Numbered from the stretch's first letter, positions 7,139-14,858 are shown. The stretch is DNA of 17,409 nucleotides from JBGSKV01 sp041740975 (GCA_041740975.1 JBGSKV010000085.1:1-17409); one strand, 5' to 3'. Made by a program: numbers and translations. Notes: a model not told the origin generated them from the sequence alone.

Positions 7139-8344
7139 CTAATTGGAACGTAGAGCCGATGCGATGGGAAGTCTTGCGACTTTTTGCGCGGCTAAAACGG
7201 TTGCACCAAGAGCTGCACCGACGGACATCGTGAAAGCCTGAAAGGCAATCCACGGCGACAGTGCCAAAAAAACCGGCGCAATAAAAGTATAGCCGGGAGC
7301 CGGAGGCATCAAAATGCCTTTGGGTAAAAAGAAAAAATCAAAGAAAACGACACCCACTAATCCGAGTAGGGCGCCGAAGCCAGCCACGAGGGTTCCCTCC
7401 CAAGCTAATAGTGTAACGATGTCGTTTGAGGATTCACCATTAGCGCGAAGCATGCCAATCTCGCGGGCACGTTCCAATATGGCTGTCGAGGCGGCATTGA
7501 AAATTCCTAAAACGACGATGGTTAAAATAATGAATCGAATCACATTAAACTGCTCGGCTAGCCACTCGACGGTTTGTTTGTACCAAACTTTATCGATGAC
7601 TTCGAAGGAGTAGCTTTCAAGCTCCGGGAATTTTTGCTGGGCAGCATTGGCAAACTGGTTCCATTTTAGGTGGCTCGAGAGTCCAATCGCAAAAAACTCG
7701 ACTTGCGTCGTATCGAGAAGTTCCTGCGCTCGCGACAGTTGTACCTGAAAGGTGCTATCGTCGAGTTCCTTCAATCCAACTTGCGAAATACCAGAAACAA
7801 TAAAGTCCAAACCATTTAAACTTCCGCGGACAGTGTTCACCAGGACCGTGAGTGTGTCACCTATTTTGACGTTGAGAGCTTTGGCTAAACCGACACCCAC
7901 AATCACACCGTCGGGGTTGTCACCAAGAGGTTCACCCTCGACAAGACGCATTTTATTAAAAAACTTGGCCTCTTCGACAGCGTTGACACCAACGCCGCGT
8001 CCACCAATGCTGATATTGCCGGCGTTCAGTAGTGCAAAGAAGTTCACACGCGGATATACACCAACTACGTCCGGAAGTTGTTCGAGTACGACTTTGACCG
8101 AGTCCGATTCTTTGATCCAGTGTTCCCAAGGTTTTTCGAACGTTTGTTCTCGGTAGCCTTTGGTCATAACTTGGCCATGGCCGTACTTCGCGCGAACCGT
8201 GTGTTCGCGATTGGCGACCATGATACCTGAGTTGAAAGCTTGAAAAACAAAAATCCCGCCCGCTCCCACCGCCACTGTAAATGACATGAGGAGTGTGCGA
8301 CGGATGTTGCGAAAGCAATTGCGCCAAGCAAGTTTAAGAAGCAT
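7139..8344 (-). CDS. FtsX/LolC/MacB-type ABC transporter permease
   Basis: A 401-residue inner-membrane protein with the type VII exporter layout: one N-terminal transmembrane helix (about 17-40), a periplasmic domain (about 41-265), then three C-terminal helices (about 267-290, 316-340, 355-390). The cytoplasmic coupling segment ERAREIGMLRANG (about 291-303) is characteristic of FtsX-like permeases that contact a LolD/MacB-type ATPase. Such transporters use mechanotransmission to move lipoproteins, lipids or peptides from the inner membrane or periplasm rather than pumping across the bilayer. The ATG at 8344 lies inside the end of the ATPase gene (11-nt overlap), so it is translationally coupled. 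The single permease would work as a homodimer. Substrate unknown; LolCE, MacB and related envelope roles all fit. Confidence 0.9.
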   Translation of the reverse strand: MLLKLAWRNCFRNIRRTLLMSFTVAVGAGGIFVFQAFNSGIMVANREHTVRAKYGHGQVMTKGYREQTFEKPWEHWIKESDSVKVVLEQLPDVVGVYPRVNFFALLNAGNISIGGRGVGVNAVEEAKFFNKMRLVEGEPLGDNPDGVIVGVGLAKALNVKIGDTLTVLVNTVRGSLNGLDFIVSGISQVGLKELDDSTFQVQLSRAQELLDTTQVEFFAIGLSSHLKWNQFANAAQQKFPELESYSFEVIDKVWYKQTVEWLAEQFNVIRFIILTIVVLGIFNAASTAILERAREIGMLRANGESSNDIVTLLAWEGTLVAGFGALLGLVGVVFFDFFFLPKGILMPPAPGYTFIAPVFLALSPWIAFQAFTMSVGAALGATVLAAQKVARLPIASALRSN

Positions 8345-9041
8345 TGCTCACCGCCTTTTTCGGTTGGTGACTAGCAAGTTTACCGTCCATAAGGTGAACA
8401 ATGTGATCGGCGAATTCGAGAACCATAGGGTCATGCGTCGAGACCACCATGCTGACGCCTTGCTCGTGGCAAAGCTTTCGCATAATCGTCATGATTTCGC
8501 GCCCGATTTTTTGGTCGAGGCTGGCTGTCGGTTCGTCTGCCAAGATGACTTCTGGATTCTTGGCGAGAGCGCGAGCAATCGCTACGCGTTGGCGTTGTCC
8601 ACCACTCATTTGTTGCGGAAGTTTATTGCGTTCTTCCCAAATTCCTACACCTTTGAGCGCGTGTTCGACACGCTTATGCCGTTCTTCCTTATGCACGCCT
8701 TGTCGTACTAAAAAATACTCGACATTTTCATAGGCCTTTAAAGCATCCAATAAATAAAAATTTTGGAAAATGAAACCCAGCTTGTCGCGCCGAATTTTGT
8801 TACTTTGTTTTCCCGTCAGCTGTCCAATGTTCTGGTCGCCTAAAAGTATGTCGCCAGATTGCATGGGTTCAATCAATCCGAGTAAATTGAGAAGTGTCGA
8901 CTTGCCGGAACCTGATGGTCCGCAAAGAGCGACGATTTTGTTCTTGGGAACATCGATGGTGACATCTCGCAGGGCGTCGACTTTAGCTTTGTCGAGCTTG
9001 TAACTAAAAGACACATTGCGACATTGAAAAATACTTGCCAT
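8334..9041 (-). CDS. ABC transporter ATP-binding protein, LolD/MacB type
   Basis: The ATPase partner of the overlapping permease, about 235 residues from the ATG at 9041. All nucleotide-binding motifs are intact: Walker A GPSGSGKS (41-48), Q-loop Q93 (FIFQNF), signature MSGGQRQRVA (from about 145), Walker B VILADE with E170, D-loop SLD and switch H203 (STHD). The order, length and close pairing with an FtsX-like permease place it in the LolD/MacB/FtsE group. An in-frame GTG at 9059 would add six residues, but it has no ribosome-binding site. The ATG has GAGG 12 nt upstream, which is also imperfect, so the start is uncertain. The transporter starts an operon that may also include the amidohydrolase. 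Confidence 0.93.
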   Translation of the reverse strand: MASIFQCRNVSFSYKLDKAKVDALRDVTIDVPKNKIVALCGPSGSGKSTLLNLLGLIEPMQSGDILLGDQNIGQLTGKQSNKIRRDKLGFIFQNFYLLDALKAYENVEYFLVRQGVHKEERHKRVEHALKGVGIWEERNKLPQQMSGGQRQRVAIARALAKNPEVILADEPTASLDQKIGREIMTIMRKLCHEQGVSMVVSTHDPMVLEFADHIVHLMDGKLASHQPKKAVSNAS

Positions 9042-9144
9042 AGCTGGAGGTTGCCTCACATGAAGGGGTACTTAAGCTATCGGAACTTCATGGCTATTTA
9101 TAACTAAAAGTCGCAAATTTTTCTTTAGGTTTTGATTATGTCTT

Positions 9145-9215
9145 AGAGAAAGCCCAGGTTTCTCGGGCCGGTATTTTCCAGCCCTGTAAAATTCTCTAAA
9201 AAACCTCCGAGAGGT
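9145..9215 (+). promoter_or_regulatory. Structured leader with competing hairpins upstream of the PilZ fusion gene
   Basis: GAGAAA (9146-9151) can pair with TTTCTC (9159-9164), or AGAGAA (9145-9150) with TTCTCT (9192-9197). In the second form GGGC (9165-9168) pairs with GCCC (9181-9184), while in the first form GCCC (9152-9155) is held in the loop. A third hairpin ACCTC-cga-GAGGT (9203-9215) sits just before the ribosome-binding site AAAAGG (9223-9228). The mutually exclusive pairings resemble an attenuator, but no known riboswitch motif was recognised. Read by eye. Confidence 0.3.
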
Positions 9216-9236
9216 CCTTACTAAAAGGCGTCTTAT

Positions 9237-10502
9237 ATGGATCTCAGACAAACTCTTAAATACCGACTGCGTCCACGCAATATCATGCGTAGTTTAGCGA
9301 AGTTTTTGCCAGAAAAACAACGGTTCGAAATCTACCGACGCTTTGTAACCGTTGAGCCCCAGTCTCCTCCGAGCTTTCGTTTCAAAGTCGCCAGAACCCA
9401 GGACGAGTTGGAAGGGGCCTTCAAGATCCTTCATGATGAGTACGTGGCTTCCGGATTCATGAAAAAGACCCCGTCCGGACTGAGGGTCACCCCCTATCAT
9501 GCTTTACCCAGTACGAGCACATTGATTTGCCTGGATGGCGATGAAGTCGTCGGGACCGTAACCATTATCCGAGATAGCGCCTTTGGCTTTCCGATGGACG
9601 GGGTGTTTGATACTTCCCATATTCGCAAACACGGTTCTCGTGTGGCCGAAATATCTTCTTTGGCAGTTCGAAAAGACTACCGGCAACAACGTGGCGGCGT
9701 CTTGTTTCCACTTTTGAAATTCATGTATCATTACTGTGTGCATTATTTCGGAGTTGATTTTTTGGTGATCGCCGTCAATCCAAAGCACCTGGATTTTTAT
9801 CGGTCGATATTATTCTTTGAATCACTTGAAAAGCTGAAAGTTGAAAGCTATGATTTTGCCAATGGCGCGCCAGCCGTGGGCGCTGTTCTCAATCTTCGCC
9901 AAGCCTATGAAGATTTTTCGGCCTATTATGGTCGCAAAACGCCGGATAAAAACCTTTCGAGTTATTTCAAGCTTGCAAATGACCCGGCCTTTGAATTTCC
10001 ACAGAGAAAGTATCTCAATATTTCGGATCCCATCATCACACCAGCTCTTTTGGACTATTTCTTCAATAAACGCACCGATACTCTACCCAGTATGACGATT
10101 CGCCAGAAAGAAATCCTTTCGGCTCTGTATCGTGATCCATCCTATGACTTTGTGCTACCTGAACGCACGGTCACCAACTGTATCCCTCGCGTTGCGGTCC
10201 GACATGAAGTCAAATGTGCTGGGCGCATTGTCCTCAACTCCGAGCGCGTCGTTAATATTGAAGTGCGAGATGTATCCATGGACGGCTTCCAAGCACAGCT
10301 TTCGGCGCCTGTTCGGTTCGGCACACCCATGATTGTGAATATCGCCTTGGCGCAATTTGAAATCGCTGACTTGACAGCGTGGCCTGTTTGGCAAGCGGAT
10401 AACTTGGTTTGCGGGTTTAAAATTAGTATCGCTTCATCGTCGTGGCACAAGTTTATCCGGCATTTAGAAGAAGATTCTACTCCCAAAACGGCAGCTGTAT
10501 AA
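9237..10502 (+). CDS. FeeM-like acyltransferase (GNAT fold) fused to a PilZ domain
   Basis: A 421-residue cytoplasmic protein with two parts. Residues about 48-230 resemble the N-acyl amino acid synthase (FeeM-like) branch of GNAT acyltransferases: HDEYVASGFM, the strand VVGTVTIIRD, AEISSLAVRKDYRQQRGG in the acyl-donor position and an aromatic-rich helix after it. Residues about 315-412 form a PilZ domain with both c-di-GMP-binding motifs, R318-x3-R322 and D345-x-S347-x2-G350. The likely role is acyl transfer (perhaps long-chain acyl-ACP to an amine) gated by c-di-GMP; the substrate is unknown. The middle (about 230-310) is a helical linker. The ATG at 9237 has AAAAGG at 9223-9228, 8 nt upstream. 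It is monocistronic, converging with a minus-strand gene 17 nt beyond its stop. Confidence 0.8.
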   Translation: MDLRQTLKYRLRPRNIMRSLAKFLPEKQRFEIYRRFVTVEPQSPPSFRFKVARTQDELEGAFKILHDEYVASGFMKKTPSGLRVTPYHALPSTSTLICLDGDEVVGTVTIIRDSAFGFPMDGVFDTSHIRKHGSRVAEISSLAVRKDYRQQRGGVLFPLLKFMYHYCVHYFGVDFLVIAVNPKHLDFYRSILFFESLEKLKVESYDFANGAPAVGAVLNLRQAYEDFSAYYGRKTPDKNLSSYFKLANDPAFEFPQRKYLNISDPIITPALLDYFFNKRTDTLPSMTIRQKEILSALYRDPSYDFVLPERTVTNCIPRVAVRHEVKCAGRIVLNSERVVNIEVRDVSMDGFQAQLSAPVRFGTPMIVNIALAQFEIADLTAWPVWQADNLVCGFKISIASSSWHKFIRHLEEDSTPKTAAV

Positions 10503-10519
10503 TTCGTTCCTGCATGAGT

Positions 10520-10720
10520 TTATGATTTGGGTATGAGATCCCACTGCAAGTTTCCAGAATTAAACCCGAGCGTCCAAGACTGCACAAGTTGTAAGTCATT
10601 GTTGACTTCCATGGCTGGACCAGGCGTATTGGATTTGGGCGGAATTTTATAGAGTAAATCATCTTGCGCGCAAGACACTTGCAAACCGATCACAAAAATC
10701 ATCGTCAATATAAGGCGCAT
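10520..10720 (-). CDS. Small exported protein, possible lipoprotein
   Basis: A 66-residue product not recognised as any family. The N terminus MRLILTMIFVIGLQVSCAQ is a compact signal sequence. C17 follows V-S, so lipidation is possible, but the -3 residue is Gln, making a weak lipobox. The mature part is short, with IPPKSNTPGPAM then NNDLQLVQSWTLGFNSGNLQWDL. It starts one base after the stop of the larger minus-strand gene (11594-10722), which argues that it is real and cotranslated as its partner. It ends 17 nt from the convergent stop of the PilZ fusion gene. Confidence 0.6.
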   Translation of the reverse strand: MRLILTMIFVIGLQVSCAQDDLLYKIPPKSNTPGPAMEVNNDLQLVQSWTLGFNSGNLQWDLIPKS

Positions 10721-10721
10721 G

Positions 10722-11594
10722 TTAGCGTCTCCTCAAATAAAAAGAATACATCTTCGTTTGACCGTCTATCGACTGGGCGCTGAACTCAATGAGAATCTGT
10801 TCGGCAGCCATGCCAAAGTCAATTTGCGTATGACTGGAGAACACGTGCTTATTGTCGATATCGACTTGATACATCGGATTCCACGCACCACCTTGACCGC
10901 GAAACTTAGCGCCACCTTTGGCAAGGGGAGTGTTACTCATCAAATAAATGAAGGGCTTCTCGCCATAACCGAGTTTCACATTGAAGTCCAAAGCCAAACC
11001 AGCGACGGGCGCAGTGGATGTGCTCGATACATTGGGAGTCGATACCAAAGGACCTGCAACCGGCAAACTATTGTTGGCAGGGGGAGGATTAACCGCTGGA
11101 TTACTGATTAACGGCGTCGAGTTGGATGCCGGTGGTGGATTCACGGGTGTTGTTGGCACGGGAGTTGTAGGGCTTTCGTCGTATAAAACCGCGCCGCCCG
11201 GCACCGGTTTGGATGGATCAATCGTGATGTCATGTTTGTGGCTAAAGTGTTCGGCCGATTTGAATTTGGCGAGAGAACCCGACCGTATCATCGCCATTTC
11301 GGCGGCAGTGATATTGATAGCGTGCTTGTGGTCAGATGCTTCGACTAAGAAAAACTTTTCTTGTAATGGCACGCCGTCGCGAATCTGCGCGGCCGTGAGC
11401 ACACCAGCTTTACCAAAGGGTGTCATGATATTGAGGTCACGGTAAGCTTTCACTTCCGCTAGTACATATGAACTTGGCAAAATAATGCCGGCACCCACGC
11501 CAGCCGTGGTCGCGGTGAGTTGCCAAATACGCGATGAACCAATCAGACTCAAAAGTCCGCCGTCTCGCAAAATTTGTCGCCTCGTAAAAGACAC
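10722..11594 (-). CDS. Possible Tat-exported protein with paired HxH motifs and Pro-rich linker
   Basis: About 290 residues, family not recognised. The N terminus has twin arginines (FTRRQILRDGG, R5-R6) and then a hydrophobic run, like a Tat signal. Residues about 55-125 contain two HxH motifs with similar surroundings, H89/H91 (HKHAINI) and H119/H121 (HKHDITI), which suggests an internal duplication and possible metal or haem-iron binding. A linker of about 60 residues (141-200) rich in Pro, Thr, Ser and Asn, with two NPPPA units, leads to a C-terminal beta-rich domain. The start is GTG 11594, with GGAG 9 nt upstream. A TTG at 11615 is the other in-frame choice and would put the arginines at 12-13. 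It is divergent from the cytochrome operon and upstream of the small exported gene. Confidence 0.72.
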   Translation of the reverse strand: MSFTRRQILRDGGLLSLIGSSRIWQLTATTAGVGAGIILPSSYVLAEVKAYRDLNIMTPFGKAGVLTAAQIRDGVPLQEKFFLVEASDHKHAINITAAEMAMIRSGSLAKFKSAEHFSHKHDITIDPSKPVPGGAVLYDESPTTPVPTTPVNPPPASNSTPLISNPAVNPPPANNSLPVAGPLVSTPNVSSTSTAPVAGLALDFNVKLGYGEKPFIYLMSNTPLAKGGAKFRGQGGAWNPMYQVDIDNKHVFSSHTQIDFGMAAEQILIEFSAQSIDGQTKMYSFYLRRR

Positions 11595-11637
11595 GCTCTC
11601 ATACTCCGCATGCAAAAAAAAATCCTAGCAATGTCTC

Positions 11638-11667
11638 CTTATGTGCAATTTTCTCGCCAAATGACAA
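11638..11667 (-). promoter_or_regulatory. Candidate sigma-70 promoter for the twin-HxH gene
   Basis: On the minus strand TTGTCA (11667-11662) and CATAAG (11643-11638) have an 18-nt spacer. The -35 matches 5/6, the -10 only 4/6. It lies about 45 nt before the GTG start. Consensus match only. Confidence 0.35.
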
Positions 11668-11801
11668 CAATCAAAAAAATCAGGAATGTCAGCGGTTTTG
11701 CGGAGAGCAAATCGTAAAGTTCTTGCGCAGCGTCAACAAAGTGATCGTTTTCAGAAGGCTGCAAGTGCCGAAATCACAAGGGTTTTTCACTGGCCTGGTC
11801 T

Positions 11802-11830
11802 TTGCACTGCAAGTCATGGATCCCTATCAT
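11802..11830 (+). promoter_or_regulatory. Candidate promoter for the cytochrome operon, overlapping a TTGCA dyad
   Basis: TTGCAC (11802-11807) and TATCAT (11825-11830) are 17 nt apart. The -10 is good (5/6) and the -35 weak (3/6). The -35 lies inside the dyad TTGCA-c-TGCAA (11802-11812), a position where a bound regulator could act. Low confidence. Confidence 0.3.
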
Positions 11831-11885
11831 TATTCCCATTGAGCATGTTCACGGACGATGTTCTAGAAGCTGAAAGCTGGTTGAA

Positions 11886-13718
11886 ATGAGTTTGAAATTA
11901 TTCAGTAAAGTTTTAGTAGTAGCAAGCTTGATGATGGCTTGTACACAAACGACTTTGCCCGAATTCGAAAAACCACAAACAAGCACTGGCGGTCCTAACA
12001 AAACTGACGCTACACCGGATTCTGGCGTATTTTTGCCATTACCACCGCGCGAAGACATTACAAATCCAGCCGCCACGAATCCTATTCCGATGCCGACCGT
12101 GGCCAATCCAAACGTGGTTCTACCACCGTCCAGCAACGCGCCTCTTTCGACTTCGACGACTCCACTCAATCCACCACAACCAACGAGCACGGCAACACCG
12201 GTGACAAGTGTGCCTGTCACGCCACCGTTGGCAACGGCTGGCAATGGCAGTTGCAAGACCGGCGATGTCACCAAAGAACAAATCACGGCCTGGGCCGCCG
12301 CCGCCGGTGGTGCGACGGGATCCATAAAATACATGTACGTACCTACGGACTTATTAGTAGCAGGCAAAGAACGCGAAGCGGATCTTGCCCGAGTCGGTGG
12401 CCTGAAGGCATTGTTTCATTCGTCTTTCGTCGAGCAAATCACCGGATTTGCTGATGTGAGTCAAGGGCACTGCGCCGTTTACAAAATCCAACTCGAACAA
12501 ATCTGGGGCACAGATTGGCAATCCAACTGGTCCATTGTTACAGGTGCTTCACCGGTAGGTGATAAGTCTTCTGATCCTGCGCAGCAAAAGTTTGTCAAGA
12601 AATCCTCTGAAGACTCGACTGATGAAGCTGCCGGAATGATTAGCGCGGCGCGCCTTGCCTACACGATTTTTTATCCATCCAATTATATGGCTTTGGCCAA
12701 AATTCCGCGCAACAATAGCGGCATCAAACAAACGAGTTATAAGGCTATCGGTGGATACTTAAATGGAATTCCATGCGGACCACGTAAGGTGGAAGTCCGT
12801 GGTTCGACGATTGGTGACAAAGAAGTTCTTTATTTTATGACAGGCGACCCGGGTAGCGTGGGCGAACCCGACCGTGGTTTTCCCGCTCAGGCTTTTAAAG
12901 GTGACGGCAACACTGGCCATAATCTGCCGGGCATGCCGAGTCGTCAAATTTCAGGTTCCGAATCGATTCAACAAATGCCAAACGGGCTTTTGCGTTACAT
13001 TGTTTGGCGCAACACCGGCGATAGCGGCACGAAGGCATTGACCTCGGGTGTTATTGACCCTGCGAATCCCCACAATGGGTATACGCTGGTTGTCGGTCGT
13101 TCATGTGTTTCCTGCCATAACAATGGTATCCGCGGCTTTGCGGTGGACACGGCGAAAATGGGCAATGGCTGGAGTACTCAAGAAGAGTTCGATCCGTACT
13201 TTCAAAAAGCACAAAACGAATATTTCGCGGCGATGGCGCAAATCATCAACCGCGTTGTTGGTGGCAATCAAGAGTTTAAAGAGCAACTTATCCGCGGTCG
13301 CTCGCGTGAGCCGATTTCTTATTTGATCAGTCGCGTCGAAGGCGTGGCCTTCGGCGAGAAAAAATTGGAACGTCCGTATTCAACTTGCCGCACGTCCAAA
13401 GGTGACAAGTTTCAAATGCAAGTTGAGAACATGTATAAAGAAATCAATGAGCACATGTCGGCTTTGCAAGGCAATACGGCACCGATAGCGATCGGCAGTG
13501 GTAGTGGAACGGTAACTGCTCCAGTCGATCAAGGCTTAGCGGCCTTTAAGAAAAACTGTGCAACCTCAGGATGCCATGCGGCACCCGCCAATACCGACCG
13601 TTTGATTAATGGGAAAAAGGCGATTCCGGAACGCATGTTCAGTAACGCCAAACGCCACAATCCAGGTATGACTGATGCTGAAAGAGCCGCGATCATCTCC
13701 TATGTGAGTGGGAGCTAA
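11886..13718 (+). CDS. Two-haem cytochrome c lipoprotein (predicted)
   Basis: A 610-residue exported protein. A signal sequence ending SLMMAC predicts a lipid anchor at C19. Residues about 28-118 are a Pro/Thr/Ser/Asn linker. The domain at about 125-420 holds a CXXCH haem site, C407/C410/H411 (GRSCVSCHNNGI), preceded by a MPNGLLRY segment; this arrangement recalls cytochrome-like proteins of Planctomycetes and Myxococcota (from memory). The C-terminal domain (about 545-610) is a small cytochrome c with an expanded CX4CH motif, C558/C563/H564 (CATSGCH), a likely Met ligand at M584 and the closing helix MTDAERAAIISYV. Expected role: electron transfer at the periplasmic face of a membrane. The ATG at 11886 lacks a clear Shine-Dalgarno. 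The next gene begins 2 nt after its stop. Confidence 0.78.
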   Translation: MSLKLFSKVLVVASLMMACTQTTLPEFEKPQTSTGGPNKTDATPDSGVFLPLPPREDITNPAATNPIPMPTVANPNVVLPPSSNAPLSTSTTPLNPPQPTSTATPVTSVPVTPPLATAGNGSCKTGDVTKEQITAWAAAAGGATGSIKYMYVPTDLLVAGKEREADLARVGGLKALFHSSFVEQITGFADVSQGHCAVYKIQLEQIWGTDWQSNWSIVTGASPVGDKSSDPAQQKFVKKSSEDSTDEAAGMISAARLAYTIFYPSNYMALAKIPRNNSGIKQTSYKAIGGYLNGIPCGPRKVEVRGSTIGDKEVLYFMTGDPGSVGEPDRGFPAQAFKGDGNTGHNLPGMPSRQISGSESIQQMPNGLLRYIVWRNTGDSGTKALTSGVIDPANPHNGYTLVVGRSCVSCHNNGIRGFAVDTAKMGNGWSTQEEFDPYFQKAQNEYFAAMAQIINRVVGGNQEFKEQLIRGRSREPISYLISRVEGVAFGEKKLERPYSTCRTSKGDKFQMQVENMYKEINEHMSALQGNTAPIAIGSGSGTVTAPVDQGLAAFKKNCATSGCHAAPANTDRLINGKKAIPERMFSNAKRHNPGMTDAERAAIISYVSGS

Positions 13719-13720
13719 CT

Positions 13721-14209
13721 ATGAACGTAGCTCTGAAAACCGTATTGCTCACAATCATACTCGTCCTAACCAAGGCTTGCACCGTGGCTTCCCCGCAAAT
13801 CGGTCAGTGTGCTTCTCCTTCTTCCGTTTCGGACGTGACCCTCGCTGCTGATGTCACCTGGTACAAAGATATTTTGCCAATGATGCTTTCCAAAGAAGTC
13901 GGCACGCACTACCAGTGCGCTTCTTGCCATGATTACGACAAAAAACCAGAGCTGGTGATCAGCGAAATCGATAATATTTTGCGCTCACTGCGCGGTGAAG
14001 GATTGGTTTTGATGCCTCGCGCCGGAGATCGCTGGCCGGATCAAGCCATTGAAAAACTGGAAGTTTGGTCCAAAAAACCGTTGCTTGGCAATCCTTCGGA
14101 TGCGGCTGGCTTTGGCATTGATATGAAAAATTATATTTACGAAGACCAATCCATGTTTTTGAAAACCTTTGATCCCGGTGTAAAAGCGGAGACTTCGCAT
14201 GACTGCTAA
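13721..14209 (+). CDS. One-haem cytochrome c-like lipoprotein
   Basis: A 162-residue exported protein, probably lipidated at C20 (LTKAC), though the lipobox is imperfect. The segment VTWYKDILPMMLS followed by C66-x2-C69-H70 (CASCH) is the usual start of a small class I cytochrome c. A likely axial Met is M99 in LMPRAGDRWPDQAIEKLEVW, where the pattern of Met-Pro, then an acidic helix ending in Trp, fits many such domains. The C-terminal tail (about 120-162) has no known match. GGGAG at 13710-13714 serves as ribosome-binding site, 6 nt before the ATG. It is packed between the two-haem lipoprotein gene (2-nt gap) and the next lipoprotein gene (11-nt overlap), so the three should be made together as an electron-transfer unit. 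Confidence 0.78.
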   Translation: MNVALKTVLLTIILVLTKACTVASPQIGQCASPSSVSDVTLAADVTWYKDILPMMLSKEVGTHYQCASCHDYDKKPELVISEIDNILRSLRGEGLVLMPRAGDRWPDQAIEKLEVWSKKPLLGNPSDAAGFGIDMKNYIYEDQSMFLKTFDPGVKAETSHDC

Positions 14210-14705
14210 AACAACTATTTTTTACGCGTCTTTTGTGCTCATCGGCCTGCTTTTTAGTTGCGGCGTCGAAGAGTCCGGGGTGTATTCCGTCAACGTCACT
14301 TATAAGAAAGACTGTGAGCGCAAGTTCCGTTTTTCAGAGCAGGCGGGGATGTTGGAATTATCCCATGTCGATTGCATTTTTTTTGACAACGGACACACAG
14401 ACAAGCCGACTTATGCTCCGATCATCCGCGACAAAATGTATTTGATTGTTTCTTTGGAGAAGAATGACCTACGTCCTTGCCAAGTTACCGAGGTAGGCGA
14501 AATCGTCCAAGCAACGTGCGAGGGAATCTCTCAACCTATTGCTTTAGGTTATACCACGGCGTCTGAAAACATTCTCATCAATCCAAATCTATCCGTGGAT
14601 ATCTTTCTTAAAGGCGCCGATTCTGTGACTTATTACGATAGCTCTCAATATTCGAAAGACTCTATGTCGGCTCACGGCATTATGGCGATAAGTGCACGCA
14701 AATAA
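14199..14705 (+). CDS. Cysteine-containing lipoprotein of unknown function
   Basis: A 168-residue exported protein. Its signal sequence ends LLFSCG, a good lipobox with C21 as the lipid-bearing residue. The mature part is beta-rich and holds four more cysteines (C39, C59, C94, C107), enough for two disulfides, and no haem motif. No family recognised. Its ATG lies inside the end of the one-haem gene (11-nt overlap), so its expression is tied to the cytochromes, and it may be a structural or assembly partner of them. A short inverted repeat (CCACTG/CAGTGG, 14730-14750) follows 25 nt after the stop but has no U-run, so it is at best a weak terminator. Confidence 0.72.
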   Translation: MTAKTTIFYASFVLIGLLFSCGVEESGVYSVNVTYKKDCERKFRFSEQAGMLELSHVDCIFFDNGHTDKPTYAPIIRDKMYLIVSLEKNDLRPCQVTEVGEIVQATCEGISQPIALGYTTASENILINPNLSVDIFLKGADSVTYYDSSQYSKDSMSAHGIMAISARK

Positions 14706-14838
14706 CGGGGTGTAAGGCGTTTTGACAGACCACTGAAACCTAGCCAGTGGCACTTGTATAAACCATTGAAACATAAAGAGATTTGGCGGAAAAGTGTGGC
14801 ATCAAGATTGCAGATTTGGTTGAGAGAATTGGTGATTA

Positions 14839-14858
14839 GACTAAGGGTCCCTTTAGTC
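14839..14858. promoter_or_regulatory. Operator-like 20-bp dyad upstream of the coiled-coil gene
   Basis: GACTAA...TTAGTC is an inverted repeat with 8 of 10 positions symmetric in the 20-bp frame, with almost no loop. That suits a DNA-binding dimer better than an RNA hairpin. It lies 59 nt before the ATG at 14917. No regulator is identified. Confidence 0.3.

Noticed and set aside
9060..9236. c-di-GMP or other known riboswitch in the leader of the PilZ fusion gene
   Set aside because: The sequence does not show the conserved core of c-di-GMP-I or any other class I can recognise by eye; only generic competing hairpins are seen.
10981..11445. 154-residue plus-strand frame and the 172-residue minus-strand frame at 11849-12367
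   Set aside because: Both are Gly/Val-rich antisense readings of Pro/Thr-rich linkers, which lack stops on the other strand by composition.
11600..11631. Possible 10-codon leader peptide (TTG at 11631, minus strand) with an AAGGAG site and a T9 run
   Set aside because: The frame is tiny, uses a TTG start and is not joined to the downstream gene; the purine run may be chance. A slippage role of the homopolymer is conceivable but unsupported.
11686..11889. 67-residue plus-strand frame before the cytochrome operon
   Set aside because: No ribosome-binding site, no recognisable family, composition unlike its neighbours; it overlaps the candidate promoter region.
14722..14750. TTGACA at 14722 as a -35 element, and the CCACTG/CAGTGG hairpin as a terminator
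   Set aside because: No -10 sequence lies 16-18 nt downstream of TTGACA, and the hairpin has no U-run, so neither call holds.
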